NCBI GenBank assembly: GCA_020632495.1
Contig: JACKFL010000005.1
Location: 1,612,001-1,676,000, forward strand
Source: Candidatus Omnitrophota bacterium
GTDB taxonomy: Bacteria; Omnitrophota; Gorgyraeia; Zapsychrales; Zapsychraceae
Direction of reading: 5' to 3'
DNA length: 64,000 bases
Shown: in pieces, positions 9,218 through 18,307 of the stretch
Layout: each line of letters starts with the position of its first letter
Numbering within the stretch: the stretch's first letter is position 1
The notes under the pieces: model-generated
Database searches by the model: none
What the model was told of the DNA's origin: nothing
What the model saw: the letters and a program-made list of their open reading frames with translations, nothing else
Program-made: the position numbers and the translations under genes

Positions 9218-10357
9218 ATGGACAAAATGTACTTCGATTATGCAGCCACGACCCCGGTCGATCCGGCGGTCATTGAGGCCATGACGCCCTATTGGCATGA
9301 GGAGTTCGGCAATGCCTCCAGTCCGCACGATTTGGGCCGGGCCGCGCTCAAGGCCCTTGAGGACGCACGCGCGAATCTGGCGGATTTCCTGGGCGCACAG
9401 CCCGAGGAAATCGTGCTGACCAGCGGAGCGACCGAATCCAACAATCATGCCATTTACGGGGCGGCCCATGCCCTGCGGGGTATCGGCAAGCATGTGATCG
9501 TCTCGGCGATAGAGCATCACAGCGTGCTGGAGCCGGCGGAATTCCTCCAGGCCGAGGGATATAAAGTCACCTTTTTACCGGTTGACCGGGAAGGCCGGGT
9601 CTCACCGACGGAAGTCGGCGCGGCCATCACGGACCAGACCATTCTGGTGGCGGTGATGCATGCCAGCAATGAAATCGGGACCATTCAACCGATCCGTGAG
9701 ATCAGCGCCTTGACCCGCGCGAAGAAGATACCGCTGCTGGTCGATGCCTGCCAGACCGTCGGCCACATCCCGGTGGATGTGAATGAACTGGGAGCGGACC
9801 TGCTCTCGCTGTCCGCTCATAAATTCTACGGGCCGAAAGGCGTCGGCGCGCTGTATGTCCGGAAGAAAACGCCGCTTGAAAAACTGCTGCGCGGCGGAGA
9901 TCAAGAGCGGGATATGCGCGCCTCAACCCAGAATGTGCCCGGGGCCGTCGGTATGTCCAAGGCCGTCGAGCTTGCCCGTGAGCGGATGACAGATGAGGCG
10001 GCCCGGCAAACCCAATGGCGCGAACAGCTCTTCGAAGAAGTTCCCCGGCGTGTGGAAGGGGTGACCATCAACGGACATCGCGGCAACCGGTTGCCGAATA
10101 ACGTGCATTTTTCCTTCGAACGTGTGGAAGGCGAGTCGCTGCTCATGGCCCTGGATATGAACAAGGTGTATGCCTCCATGGGTTCGGCCTGTACGTCCGG
10201 CGCGATGGAGCCGTCGCATGTTTTGCGCGCCATAGGTCTCGACGACGAGCTGGCCTACGGCTCCCTGCGGCTCAGCTTCGGCCGCTGGACCACACAGGAA
10301 CATATCGACGCCATCCTGGACAAATTGCCGGGCTTGGTAACGAGCCTGCGCATCTAG
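9218..10357 (+). CDS. Cysteine desulfurase (NifS/IscS family)
   Basis: Of 379 residues, normal for the family. It is a PLP enzyme that takes sulfur from cysteine as an enzyme-bound persulfide for Fe-S cluster assembly and tRNA thiolation. Visible: MYFDYAATTPVD start, SGATESNN cofactor loop, EHHSVLEP, PLP lysine K202 in SAHKFYGPKG, and catalytic C325 in the mobile loop GSACTSG, which is the class I NifS/IscS arrangement. No IscU-type scaffold gene is adjacent. Downstream lie biotin genes and mnmA; MnmA needs sulfur from such an enzyme, and BioB (not in this window) needs Fe-S clusters, so the placement is sensible. AGGGAG precedes the ATG by a few bases. Confidence 0.95.
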   Translation: MDKMYFDYAATTPVDPAVIEAMTPYWHEEFGNASSPHDLGRAALKALEDARANLADFLGAQPEEIVLTSGATESNNHAIYGAAHALRGIGKHVIVSAIEHHSVLEPAEFLQAEGYKVTFLPVDREGRVSPTEVGAAITDQTILVAVMHASNEIGTIQPIREISALTRAKKIPLLVDACQTVGHIPVDVNELGADLLSLSAHKFYGPKGVGALYVRKKTPLEKLLRGGDQERDMRASTQNVPGAVGMSKAVELARERMTDEAARQTQWREQLFEEVPRRVEGVTINGHRGNRLPNNVHFSFERVEGESLLMALDMNKVYASMGSACTSGAMEPSHVLRAIGLDDELAYGSLRLSFGRWTTQEHIDAILDKLPGLVTSLRI

Positions 10358-10412
10358 ATTTGCCATCGACAGCATCACGCTTAAACCCTTTTGCCGCAGA
10401 AATAATACGGAT

Positions 10413-11357
10413 ATGAAAGACGCCATCATAGATTGTTTACGAAAATCCGCTGGCTATGCGTCCGGGGAAGACATATCCCGGCAGCTGAAGATCAGCCGGG
10501 CCGGTATTTGGAAGAATATTGAAGAACTGCGTAAAGACGGTTACGAGATTGTTGCGGTCCCCCATCTGGGCTACAAGCTCAACGGCATTCCGGATAAATT
10601 GCTCCCCCGGGAAGTCGCGCACGGACTGGGCACCGCGGTCGTCGGAAGCCGGGTGTTGCATTTCGAGTCCCTGGCATCAACGATGGATGTCGCCTTTCAA
10701 CTGGGTGTGGAGGATGAACCGGAGGGTGCCGTCGTATGTGCCGAGACGCAAACCCGGGGGCGGGGGCGCATGGAACGCCGCTGGTCGTCTCCCAAGGGTA
10801 AGGGGGTCTATTTTTCGCTGCTGCTACGGCCGAATCTGTTGCCCACCGATGCGGCCAAGATGACACTGCTCAGCGCCGTGGCCGTATGTGAGGCGCTGCG
10901 GGAGGTCAGCGGGCTCGACGTGCATATCAAGTGGCCCAACGACCTACTGGTCCAGGGGAAGAAACTGGCCGGGATTCTCATGGAGCTCAGCGCGGAAATG
11001 GACCGGGTAAGATTTATCGTGGTCGGATTGGGTCTCAACGTCAACACCGCCCAGCGTCAGCTTCCTCCCCAGGCAACATCGCTGAAATTGCAAACCGGGA
11101 CCTCCGTCGATCGCATCGCCGTGATGCAGGCTGTGCTGCGCAGTCTGGATCATTGGTATGCGGTCCTCAATGGGCAGGGCTTTGATCCGGTGATTAAACG
11201 TTGGCGGGAGCTGTCCTCGACGCTGGGGCAGAAGATATCCATCGGGGATATCATCGGAACAGCCGTTGATTTGGATGAACACGGCGGTTTAATCGTACAA
11301 GATAAGGACGGGCAACGCGTGCGCTGCATGACCGGCGACGTGCAACCGATCACCTGA
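10413..11357 (+). CDS. birA: Bifunctional biotin ligase / biotin operon repressor BirA
   Basis: Of 314 residues. Residues 1-60 form a winged helix-turn-helix (GEDISRQLKISRAGIWKNIEELRKDGYEI), so this is the two-function type that both biotinylates acyl carriers and represses biotin genes. The catalytic domain shows the biotinyl-AMP loop GRGRM at 116-120, KWPND at 173-177 and KKLAGIL with lysine 184. The C-terminal SH3-like domain is present. It heads the biotin genes and overlaps bioF by TGATG at 11355-11359. Autoregulation of the operon would fit, but I did not find a clear long palindromic operator in the 55-base gap before it. Confidence 0.95.
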   Translation: MKDAIIDCLRKSAGYASGEDISRQLKISRAGIWKNIEELRKDGYEIVAVPHLGYKLNGIPDKLLPREVAHGLGTAVVGSRVLHFESLASTMDVAFQLGVEDEPEGAVVCAETQTRGRGRMERRWSSPKGKGVYFSLLLRPNLLPTDAAKMTLLSAVAVCEALREVSGLDVHIKWPNDLLVQGKKLAGILMELSAEMDRVRFIVVGLGLNVNTAQRQLPPQATSLKLQTGTSVDRIAVMQAVLRSLDHWYAVLNGQGFDPVIKRWRELSSTLGQKISIGDIIGTAVDLDEHGGLIVQDKDGQRVRCMTGDVQPIT

Positions 11358-12529
11358 TGTTGGAAGACGATCTCAGAAAAATGCTGCATGAATGGGCGGA
11401 CCAGGGACTGCTGCGGCACGTCCGTGAGACCCAAAGTCCCCAGGGCCCGACGATCCAGTTTGACGGACGGCAGGTTCACAATTTTTGTTCCAACGATTAC
11501 CTCGGGCTGGCGAATGACAGCCGGTTGGGGCAAAGTATTGTCAACAGCATCCAGCAGGAAGGATACGGCGCGGCCGCGTCCCGCCTGTTATGCGGCAGCA
11601 TGCCGTCGCATCACCGGCTCGAGCGCGAAATGGCCCGCTTTAAAGGCGCCGAGGCGTGTTTGCTCTACAGCACCGGTTTCATGGCCAACCAGGGTATTTT
11701 AACCAGTTTGTTCGGTAAAGACGACGTGATCTTCAGCGACCGGCTCAATCATGCGTCGATCGTTGACGGGATCCGCTTAAGCGGAGCGTCATTTCACCGA
11801 TACCGCCACGTCGACATGGACCATCTTGACCGGTTGCTGGCAGCTGCGCCGGCCGCTCAACGCAAATGCATCGTCACCGATACGGTGTTCAGTATGGACG
11901 GCGATGTGGCCCCGCTGGACCGGATCGTCGAAATGGCCGGGAAGTATCAGGCCATGGTGATGGTGGATGAGGCCCACGCCATGGGAGTGATGGGCGACAC
12001 CGGCAAGGGATGTTGTGAGCATTTCGGTGTAGCTGATCGCGTCGAAATACAGATGGGAACTTTTTCGAAGGCGGCAGGCAGTTTCGGGGCGTACTGCTGC
12101 GGCTCGCGCAACCTGATCGACGTATTGGTCAATAAATCGCGCAGCTTTATTTACACTACCGGTTTACCGCCGCTGGTGGCTGCGGCATCTTTGAAGGCCG
12201 TGGAGATCATCGAACGCGACCAGGCCCACAGGAACAAGTTATGGGACAATACGCACTACACCCGGGCCGCCCTGCGTTTGGCAGGCTTTAATACGATGGA
12301 TTCCTCGACACCGATTATCCCGATACTGGTCGGCGATAATGAGAAGGCTGTGACATTTTCACGGCGGTTGTTTGAAGAAGGGATTCTCGTCCTGGCGATT
12401 CGACCACCGACGGTGCCGCCGGGAACCGCACGGCTGCGAATGACGGTCACGGCGAAACATAATAAGGCCGATATCGATTATGTGCTGAATAGAATGCAGA
12501 ACATCGGCAAGGAACTGCAGGTCATCTAA
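11357..12529 (+). CDS. bioF: 8-amino-7-oxononanoate synthase
   Basis: Of 390 residues. A PLP enzyme of the alpha-oxoamine synthase family that condenses pimeloyl-ACP (or -CoA) with alanine to give KAPA, the first committed step in building the biotin rings. Visible: FCSNDYLGLA, GYGAAASRLLCGS, DRLNHASI, the cofactor aspartate in VMVDEAHAMGVMG, and the PLP lysine in MGTFSKAAGSFGAYC. Its ATG overlaps the birA stop and its TAA overlaps the next ATG (TAATG), so translation is coupled. Because BioH and BioC follow, pimeloyl-ACP made by the fatty-acid route is the likely substrate; this is inferred from context. Confidence 0.95.
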   Translation: MLEDDLRKMLHEWADQGLLRHVRETQSPQGPTIQFDGRQVHNFCSNDYLGLANDSRLGQSIVNSIQQEGYGAAASRLLCGSMPSHHRLEREMARFKGAEACLLYSTGFMANQGILTSLFGKDDVIFSDRLNHASIVDGIRLSGASFHRYRHVDMDHLDRLLAAAPAAQRKCIVTDTVFSMDGDVAPLDRIVEMAGKYQAMVMVDEAHAMGVMGDTGKGCCEHFGVADRVEIQMGTFSKAAGSFGAYCCGSRNLIDVLVNKSRSFIYTTGLPPLVAAASLKAVEIIERDQAHRNKLWDNTHYTRAALRLAGFNTMDSSTPIIPILVGDNEKAVTFSRRLFEEGILVLAIRPPTVPPGTARLRMTVTAKHNKADIDYVLNRMQNIGKELQVI

Positions 12530-13344
12530 TGGGACATATCAAAGGCGCGCACGGTATAATTTGGCATTATGAGTTGGAAGGCGAGGGGCCGTCGCTGGTC
12601 TTTCTGCACGGATGGGGTGTGGATAAGCGGGTGTGGCGCCAACAGTCCAAGTATTTCTCCCACAATTATCGTGTGTTGACGGTGGATCTGCCCGGACACG
12701 GACAATCCAGTTGGGAAAAGACGAACCTGGCGAATATGTGTGCCGATTTGACCACCATGATCACCCGCCTGATGCCCGGCAAAGTTACGTTGGTCGCCAG
12801 CTCTTTGGGCGGCCTGTTCGCGTTGAAGATGTATGAGGCGATGCCGGAGAAAATTTCGCGGATGGTGATGGTCGGATCGATGCCGCGTTTCGCGCAATCC
12901 GCCGATTTTCCCTACGGTCTGGATGTTGAGGCGATGCGCAAGCTCGGAACCCAGCTGCACACGCACTATCCGTCGATTGTGGACGTTTTCTTCCGTTCGC
13001 TGTTTACCAAACAGGAGCGGGCCTCGCGACGGTTTAAATGGCTGCAAAAATTCCGGCAGTTTGATGAGAAGCCGATCAAGTCGGCGCTGGTCCAATACCT
13101 GGATATTCTGGAGCAGGAAGATCTGCGGCCGGTGTTGGAAAAGGTCGCCGTGCCGATGCATTTTATTACCGGGACCGGTGATGAAATATGTAAACAGGAA
13201 GTTATGGAGTACATCCGTCAGGTTCAACCGGACGCCCGTTATGACTCCTTTGAGGAGTGCGGGCACTTTCCGTTTTTGAGTAAACCGCATGAATTTAACG
13301 CCGTCCTCGAGGAATTCTTGAAGGAAACCGAGCATGATACTTAA
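12529..13344 (+). CDS. bioH: Alpha/beta hydrolase, pimeloyl-ACP methyl ester esterase (BioH-like)
   Basis: Of 271 residues. Alpha/beta-hydrolase fold with LVFLHGWGVDKRVW (oxyanion region), nucleophile S92 in the slightly divergent elbow ASSLG, aspartate in ITGTGDEIC and histidine in ECGHFPFLS. Position directly between bioF and bioC supports BioH function: hydrolysis of the methyl ester of pimeloyl-ACP, ending chain elongation. The first glycine of the usual GxSxG is alanine, which does not disrupt known enzymes of this fold. Start by TAATG overlap with bioF. Hydrolases of this fold are easily confused, so the name rests on context as much as sequence. Confidence 0.88.
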   Translation: MGHIKGAHGIIWHYELEGEGPSLVFLHGWGVDKRVWRQQSKYFSHNYRVLTVDLPGHGQSSWEKTNLANMCADLTTMITRLMPGKVTLVASSLGGLFALKMYEAMPEKISRMVMVGSMPRFAQSADFPYGLDVEAMRKLGTQLHTHYPSIVDVFFRSLFTKQERASRRFKWLQKFRQFDEKPIKSALVQYLDILEQEDLRPVLEKVAVPMHFITGTGDEICKQEVMEYIRQVQPDARYDSFEECGHFPFLSKPHEFNAVLEEFLKETEHDT

Positions 13345-14122
13345 TGCCATCAGCCGCCGTATCCGCGCGTCTTTCTCGGATGCCGCCGCCCAATACGAGG
13401 CCTTGGCCAGTCTGCACAAGGAAATCGGCCGCGAGTTGAGCCGCAAGGTGATCGACAATGAAGGGGTCGACCGGATCCTCGACGTCGGTATGGGCACGGG
13501 CTGGCTGACCAACCGGCTGGGGTTTTACCTGCCCGAGGCGCAGATCGTGGGCTTGGATTTTGCCAGCGGCATGCTGCAGGAGGCGCAGAAAAAGTGGGCG
13601 GAGTTTACCGTCATCCAGGCCGACGCCCGTGTACTTCCCTTCAAGCCCGGTTCATTTGATCTGCTCGTTTCGAATCTGGCTTACCAGTGGATCGAAGACC
13701 TGCCCGCGGCTCTGCGCGGCAACCGCGACATTCTGCGAGAGGGCGGCAAGATTTACATCACCCTGTTCGGCTACGACACCTTCAGTGAGATGTTTCGCTC
13801 CCTGGAAGAAAGCGCCCCGGCGGGCCGGCAGGTGCGCGCGTTTCGCCGGCTTCCCCGTCTCGAGGATGTCGGACGGTACGCCGGTGAGGCCGGATTCTCG
13901 GAGATCCAGATCAGCGAGGAGATCATCAAAGTCCATTTTCCGGATTTGCTGGCGTTATTGCGTTGGACCAAGGAGATCGGGGCGAACGTCCTTAATCCCG
14001 AGGTGGCGTTGGGCAAGGAATGGCTGGGGCGCGCCGGCGATTATTACCGCCGGCATTTTTCGGACCGTTTCGGCGTCACCGCGACATTTTCCGTGATTTG
14101 GCTGGAAGGGACCCGCCGGTGA
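13334..14122 (+). CDS. bioC: Malonyl-ACP O-methyltransferase BioC
   Basis: Of 262 residues. A class I SAM-dependent methyltransferase with ILDVGMGTGWLTNRL (SAM loop), GLDFASGMLQ, ADARVLPF and FDLLVSNLAYQWIED, the last phrase being typical of BioC. It methylates malonyl-ACP so that the fatty-acid machinery can extend it to pimelate; BioH later removes the methyl group. It overlaps the end of bioH by 11 bases and the start of the bioD-bioA fusion by 4 bases (GTGA). Early residues (SFSDAAAQYEALA) match the usual BioC opening, supporting the ATG at 13334. Confidence 0.93.
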   Translation: MILNAISRRIRASFSDAAAQYEALASLHKEIGRELSRKVIDNEGVDRILDVGMGTGWLTNRLGFYLPEAQIVGLDFASGMLQEAQKKWAEFTVIQADARVLPFKPGSFDLLVSNLAYQWIEDLPAALRGNRDILREGGKIYITLFGYDTFSEMFRSLEESAPAGRQVRAFRRLPRLEDVGRYAGEAGFSEIQISEEIIKVHFPDLLALLRWTKEIGANVLNPEVALGKEWLGRAGDYYRRHFSDRFGVTATFSVIWLEGTRR

Positions 14123-16185
14123 AGTTAGACCTTGGCCGGCAGATCGGCGATCTTTTTATCACCGGGACGGGGACCGATGTCGGCAAGACCGTGGCCACGT
14201 TGTGCCTGGGCCGTCTCCTGCAGGAACAAGGGGTCGATGTCGGCGTGTTTAAACCGGTGCAATGCGCCGGGGATGACGCGGCCCGTTTGAAGTCGGGGCT
14301 CGCTGTGGCGGATTCGCTGGACGAGATCAATCCCTATTTTGCGCCCGAACCCTTGTCGCCGCATATTGCGTTCAAACGTCAGAAGCGGATCATCCGGCCG
14401 CAGACAATCAGCGCCGCGTTTGAGAAGATCCGAGGACGGCATGAAACCGTATTGATCGAGGGGGCGGGCGGGCTGTTGGTCCCGCTGGCGAAAGATTATT
14501 TGGTGGCCGATCTGGCGCGGGAACTCAACGCGCGGATAGTCATCGTGGCGTTGCCCGGTCTGGGGACGATCAATCATACCCTGATGACCATACAGTGCGC
14601 GCGTCAGTACGGGTTGGAGATTGCCGGTGTGGTATTCAATCAGCCGTGTCGGGAACAGCCGACCATTGCCCACGAGACCAATCCGGCAGCCATCGGAAAG
14701 TTCGGCGATGTTCCGATCTTGGGCAGTATACCGTACCTGGCGTCGCGGGATCCCGGGAAGATGACGGCGGCGTGCCGGGAGCATCTCCATCTGAAGAAGC
14801 TGTGCCGGCCGCGCCGGGTTTCCCGGACGGCCCGTCTGCAACGCTTGGATAAGGCGCATATCTGGCATCCGTTTACCCAGATGCGTGATTGGGTCGAAGA
14901 CGAGCCTTTGGTCATCGACCGGGCAGACGGCAACGAGCTGATCGACACCGACGGCAACCGCTATTTGGACGGAGTCTCCAGCCTGTGGGTTACCGTGCAC
15001 GGTCACCGCCAACCTGTAATCGATCGCGCTCTCAAGGAACAGATCGATCGTGTGGCGCATTCCACACTTTTGGGTCTCACTAATGCTCCGGCCGTGCAGC
15101 TCGCCCGCAAACTGGTTGAGATCACACCGCCCGGTCTGGATAAGGTGTTTTACTCGGACAACGGTTCGACCGCCGTGGAAGTGGCGCTCAAGATGGCCTA
15201 TCAGTATTGGCAGAACACGGGAAGTCCCCGCAAGACCGATCTGGTGCATCTGGCAAATTCCTATCACGGCGATACCCTCGGCAGCGTCAGTGTCGGCGGC
15301 ATCGATTTGTTTCACCGGGTTTACCGTAAGCTGATCTTTAAGACTGTCCGGGTGGACTTTCCCGACTGCTACCGGGCCCCGGCCGGCAAGGAATATCCCG
15401 CCTTCGCGTTTGAATGTGTGGACCGGTTCGAACAGCATCTCAAGAAGTTCCACGCCCGGACCGCCGCGCTGGTCGTGGAGCCGTTGGTCCAGGGGGCGGC
15501 CGGTATGATCGTGTGGCCGCAGGGAGTGCTCCGCCGGTTTCGGGAGCTCTGTGACGAATACGGGGTTATTCTCATAACCGACGAAGTGGCAACCGGTTTT
15601 GGGCGGACCGGCCGGATGTTCGCCTGTCAGCATGAAGATGTGGTCCCGGATATCATGTGCCTGGCCAAGGGGATCACGGGCGGTTATCTGCCTTTAGCCG
15701 CAACTATAGTCAATCAAAAGATTTACGACGGTTTTGTGGCCGACTACCGGGACCAGAAGACGCTTTTTCACGGGCATACCTACACCGGCAATCCGCTGTG
15801 CTGCGCCGCCGCGCTGGCCAATCTCGAAGTCTTTGAAAAAGAAAGGGTTTTGCAGCGGCTGGGGGCCAAAATAAAACACTTGAGCAAGGGCTTGCGGGTG
15901 TTTTATAATCTACGTTCCGTTGGCGACGTCAGACAGAAGGGCTTCATGGTCGGCATTGAGCTGGTGGCCGACCGGCAGACTAAAAAGCCCATTCCGTGGG
16001 AGCGGCAAATCGGAGTAAGAGTATGCCGTGCCGCACGCCGGCACGGTGTGATACTGCGTCCGTTGGGCAATGTGATCGTCCTGATGCCGCCACTTTCCGT
16101 GAGCCGGGCTGAGATTGACCGGCTGCTGACTGCGGCTTACCAGGCGATTGAAGAAGTGACGGAAAACGAATATGGTGAACATTAA
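14119..16185 (+). CDS. Fused dethiobiotin synthetase and DAPA aminotransferase (BioD-BioA)
   Basis: Of 688 residues from a GTG at 14119 that overlaps the bioC stop (GTGA); a longer in-frame reading exists upstream but lies inside bioC and has no ribosome site. Residues 1-238 are BioD: P-loop TGTGTDVGKT (15-24), FKPVQC, EGAGGLLVPL; it closes the ureido ring of dethiobiotin with ATP and CO2. Residues 243-688 are BioA: IWHPFTQM (248-255), SDNGSTAVEVALK, ITDEVATGFGRTG and PLP lysine K517 in LAKGITGGYLPLA; it transaminates KAPA to DAPA using SAM. The enzymes catalyse consecutive steps, so the fusion can pass DAPA directly. No frameshift is visible. The D-then-A order resembles the plant and fungal bifunctional enzymes; in bacteria it is uncommon to my knowledge. 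Confidence 0.95.
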   Translation: MKLDLGRQIGDLFITGTGTDVGKTVATLCLGRLLQEQGVDVGVFKPVQCAGDDAARLKSGLAVADSLDEINPYFAPEPLSPHIAFKRQKRIIRPQTISAAFEKIRGRHETVLIEGAGGLLVPLAKDYLVADLARELNARIVIVALPGLGTINHTLMTIQCARQYGLEIAGVVFNQPCREQPTIAHETNPAAIGKFGDVPILGSIPYLASRDPGKMTAACREHLHLKKLCRPRRVSRTARLQRLDKAHIWHPFTQMRDWVEDEPLVIDRADGNELIDTDGNRYLDGVSSLWVTVHGHRQPVIDRALKEQIDRVAHSTLLGLTNAPAVQLARKLVEITPPGLDKVFYSDNGSTAVEVALKMAYQYWQNTGSPRKTDLVHLANSYHGDTLGSVSVGGIDLFHRVYRKLIFKTVRVDFPDCYRAPAGKEYPAFAFECVDRFEQHLKKFHARTAALVVEPLVQGAAGMIVWPQGVLRRFRELCDEYGVILITDEVATGFGRTGRMFACQHEDVVPDIMCLAKGITGGYLPLAATIVNQKIYDGFVADYRDQKTLFHGHTYTGNPLCCAAALANLEVFEKERVLQRLGAKIKHLSKGLRVFYNLRSVGDVRQKGFMVGIELVADRQTKKPIPWERQIGVRVCRAARRHGVILRPLGNVIVLMPPLSVSRAEIDRLLTAAYQAIEEVTENEYGEH

Positions 16186-17317
16186 TAGAGAAGTCAACAA
16201 GGACAAGAAGGTCTTCGTGGCGATGAGCGGCGGGGTGGATTCGTCTGTGGTGGCCGCGCTGATGAAGGAGCAGGGCTATGATGTCGTCGGCGTGACGATG
16301 TGCTTCAGCATTACGCATCCGGACAGCAAGAAGCCTTCCTGCTGCGGGGTCGACGGCATCCAGGATGCCAAGCGCGCCGCGCAGATTCTCGATATCCCGC
16401 ACTATGTCCTGGATTTTGCCAAAGATATCAATGAGCACATCATCGACAATTTTACCGATGAGTATATCAACGGCCGGACCCCGAATCCGTGTGTGCGCTG
16501 CAACCAATTCCTGAAATTCGGCACGCTGTACCAGAAAGTCATGAGCCTCGGCGCGGACTACCTGGCGACGGGACATTATGCCAAGATCCACTACAACCGG
16601 GCACGTGACTGTTATGAGATGAAGAAGGCCGAAGACCAGCGTAAGTGCCAGTCTTACTTTCTTTACAGCATGAAAAAGGAAACGTTGTCGCGGGTCCTGT
16701 TCCCGCTGGGGGATCTGACCAAGGCCGAAGTGCGTCAATTGGCGGAGCGGTACGCGCTGAACACAGCCGACAAGCCGGAGAGCCAGGATATCTGTTTTGT
16801 TCCGGATGCCGGATACAAGGAGTTCATCCGGCAACGGTTGGGCGACGGTGTGTTCGTTCCCGGGGATTTTATCGGCGCCGACGGTAAGGTCGTGGGCCGT
16901 CACAAAGGGATTATCAATTATACCATCGGACAGCGCGACAAGCTCGGGATCGCGCTGGGCGAACCGGTCTATGTGTATAAGATCGACAAGGAATCCAACA
17001 CGGTGCATGTCGGCCCGCGGGAACATTTGTATGCCAAGGGCCTGTTTGCCGAGAGCTTTAATCCGGTCAGCATGGACGTCCCCCGCGAGACCGTCGCGGT
17101 GAGCGCGCGAATCCGTTACAATGCCCCGGAAATTCCCGCGCGCCTGACCTGTCTTCAGGTCGACCGGATCCGCGTCGATTTCGACGAGCCGCAGCAATCG
17201 GTGACGCCCGGTCAGTCGGTCGTCTTTTACCGGAATGATATCGTGCTTGGCGGCGCGATCATCCAGGGGCCGATCGGATGTACCGCCGGGGACATCGAAC
17301 ATTTAGCCGGCCGTTAA
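16172..17317 (+). CDS. mnmA: tRNA-specific 2-thiouridylase MnmA
   Basis: Of 381 residues. It installs the 2-thio group on U34 of tRNAs for Lys, Glu and Gln, using ATP and sulfur relayed from a cysteine desulfurase. Visible: PP-loop AMSGGVDSSV near residues 17-26, catalytic cysteines in NPCVRCN and SQDICFV, TGHYA, and the C-terminal beta-barrel domain with GPREHLYA. It overlaps the fused biotin gene by 14 bases, so it sits in the same transcript. The desulfurase at 9218 could be its sulfur donor. An atypical N-terminal extension (MVNINREVNKDKK) precedes the core; GGAA upstream gives weak support for this ATG. Confidence 0.95.
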   Translation: MVNINREVNKDKKVFVAMSGGVDSSVVAALMKEQGYDVVGVTMCFSITHPDSKKPSCCGVDGIQDAKRAAQILDIPHYVLDFAKDINEHIIDNFTDEYINGRTPNPCVRCNQFLKFGTLYQKVMSLGADYLATGHYAKIHYNRARDCYEMKKAEDQRKCQSYFLYSMKKETLSRVLFPLGDLTKAEVRQLAERYALNTADKPESQDICFVPDAGYKEFIRQRLGDGVFVPGDFIGADGKVVGRHKGIINYTIGQRDKLGIALGEPVYVYKIDKESNTVHVGPREHLYAKGLFAESFNPVSMDVPRETVAVSARIRYNAPEIPARLTCLQVDRIRVDFDEPQQSVTPGQSVVFYRNDIVLGGAIIQGPIGCTAGDIEHLAGR

Positions 17318-17334
17318 GGGCCGGGGGAGCGATC

Positions 17335-18288
17335 ATGTCCGAAGTATCCGCATATCCTTACAAATTGATTCTCTACTACCAATTTGCGCCGGTGGCCGAT
17401 CCGGAGGATTTCTGTCTGGCCCACAAGAAGTTGTGCCAGCAGCTGAATGTCTACGGCAGGGTCTATGTGGCGGCCGAAGGCATCAACGGGACTCTGGCCG
17501 GTTTATCCGGGCAGATCGAGAAGTATATGCAGGCGGTGCGCGCGCTTCCCGGCTTCGCGGCGACCGAGTTTAAGGTCGACGAATTGGACCATGTTCCGTT
17601 TGTCAAACTGATCGTCAAGGTTCGCGAAGAAATCGTGACGCTCAAGACCCCCGAACGGCTGGACGTGCGCGAAGGCGGACGCCACCTCTCACCGGAGGAA
17701 TGGAAGGCGTTGCTGGACTCGGACGAAGACGTGATCCTCATTGATGTGCGCAACCACTATGAGTCCAAAGTCGGTCACTTTGAAGGAGCGATCTGTCCCG
17801 ACGAACAGAACTTCTATGATTTTCCGCAATGGCTGGAGCGCGCTGGACTAGACAAGTCCAAGAAGGTATTGATGTATTGCACCGGCGGTATCCGCTGCGA
17901 GAAGTTCTCCGTGTTGATGAAAAAGAAGGGATTCAGGGATGTGAACCAGCTGCACGGCGGGATTATCAATTATGCGAAGACCGTCGGTGACGCGCATTAT
18001 AAGGGCAAGTGTTTCGTCTTTGACGACCGCCTGACCGTGCCGATCCAGCAAGGGCAGGAGCAGCCGCTGACTCAGTGTGAAATCACCGGGGTCCCGTGCG
18101 ATACCTATTTGAATTGTGCCAATCCGGATTGCAACAAGTTGTTCATCTGCAGCGAGGAAGGCGCGCATCAATACGAGGGGTGCTGCAGCCCCGAGTGTCT
18201 AGAATCTCCGCGGCGGCGTCCGTTTGATCCCCAGCAGATTTACACGCCCACCCGCAAGTGGTACCAGTATTTCGAAGAAAAGCGATAG
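17335..18288 (+). CDS. trhO: tRNA uridine-34 hydroxylase TrhO (rhodanese-related, YceA family)
   Basis: Of 317 residues from the ATG at 17335, preceded by GGGGGAG; a longer in-frame reading starts inside mnmA and is rejected. N-terminal YceA domain (YYQFAPVADPEDF... VAAEGINGTLAG), then a rhodanese domain with active-site loop MYCTGGIRCEKF, and a C-terminal cysteine-rich segment (CANPDCNKLFICSEEGAHQYEGCCSPEC) likely to bind a metal. The E. coli enzyme makes 5-hydroxyuridine at U34 of tRNA. It follows mnmA by 17 bases, so two wobble-uridine modification genes are neighbours. Confidence 0.92.
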   Translation: MSEVSAYPYKLILYYQFAPVADPEDFCLAHKKLCQQLNVYGRVYVAAEGINGTLAGLSGQIEKYMQAVRALPGFAATEFKVDELDHVPFVKLIVKVREEIVTLKTPERLDVREGGRHLSPEEWKALLDSDEDVILIDVRNHYESKVGHFEGAICPDEQNFYDFPQWLERAGLDKSKKVLMYCTGGIRCEKFSVLMKKKGFRDVNQLHGGIINYAKTVGDAHYKGKCFVFDDRLTVPIQQGQEQPLTQCEITGVPCDTYLNCANPDCNKLFICSEEGAHQYEGCCSPECLESPRRRPFDPQQIYTPTRKWYQYFEEKR

Positions 18289-18307
18289 ATCAAAAGAAAG
18301 GAAGGCC

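Noticed and set aside
10358..10412. BirA operator before birA
   Set aside because: No long dyad with the usual spacing could be seen in the 55-base gap.
14125..15633. Minus-strand open frame of 502 codons
   Set aside because: Antisense shadow of the bioD-bioA fusion; no recognisable motif and a His/Arg/Pro-rich translation typical of shadows in GC-rich genes.
15980..17302. Minus-strand open frame of 440 codons
   Set aside because: Spans the end of bioDA and all of mnmA in antisense; both sense genes are certain.
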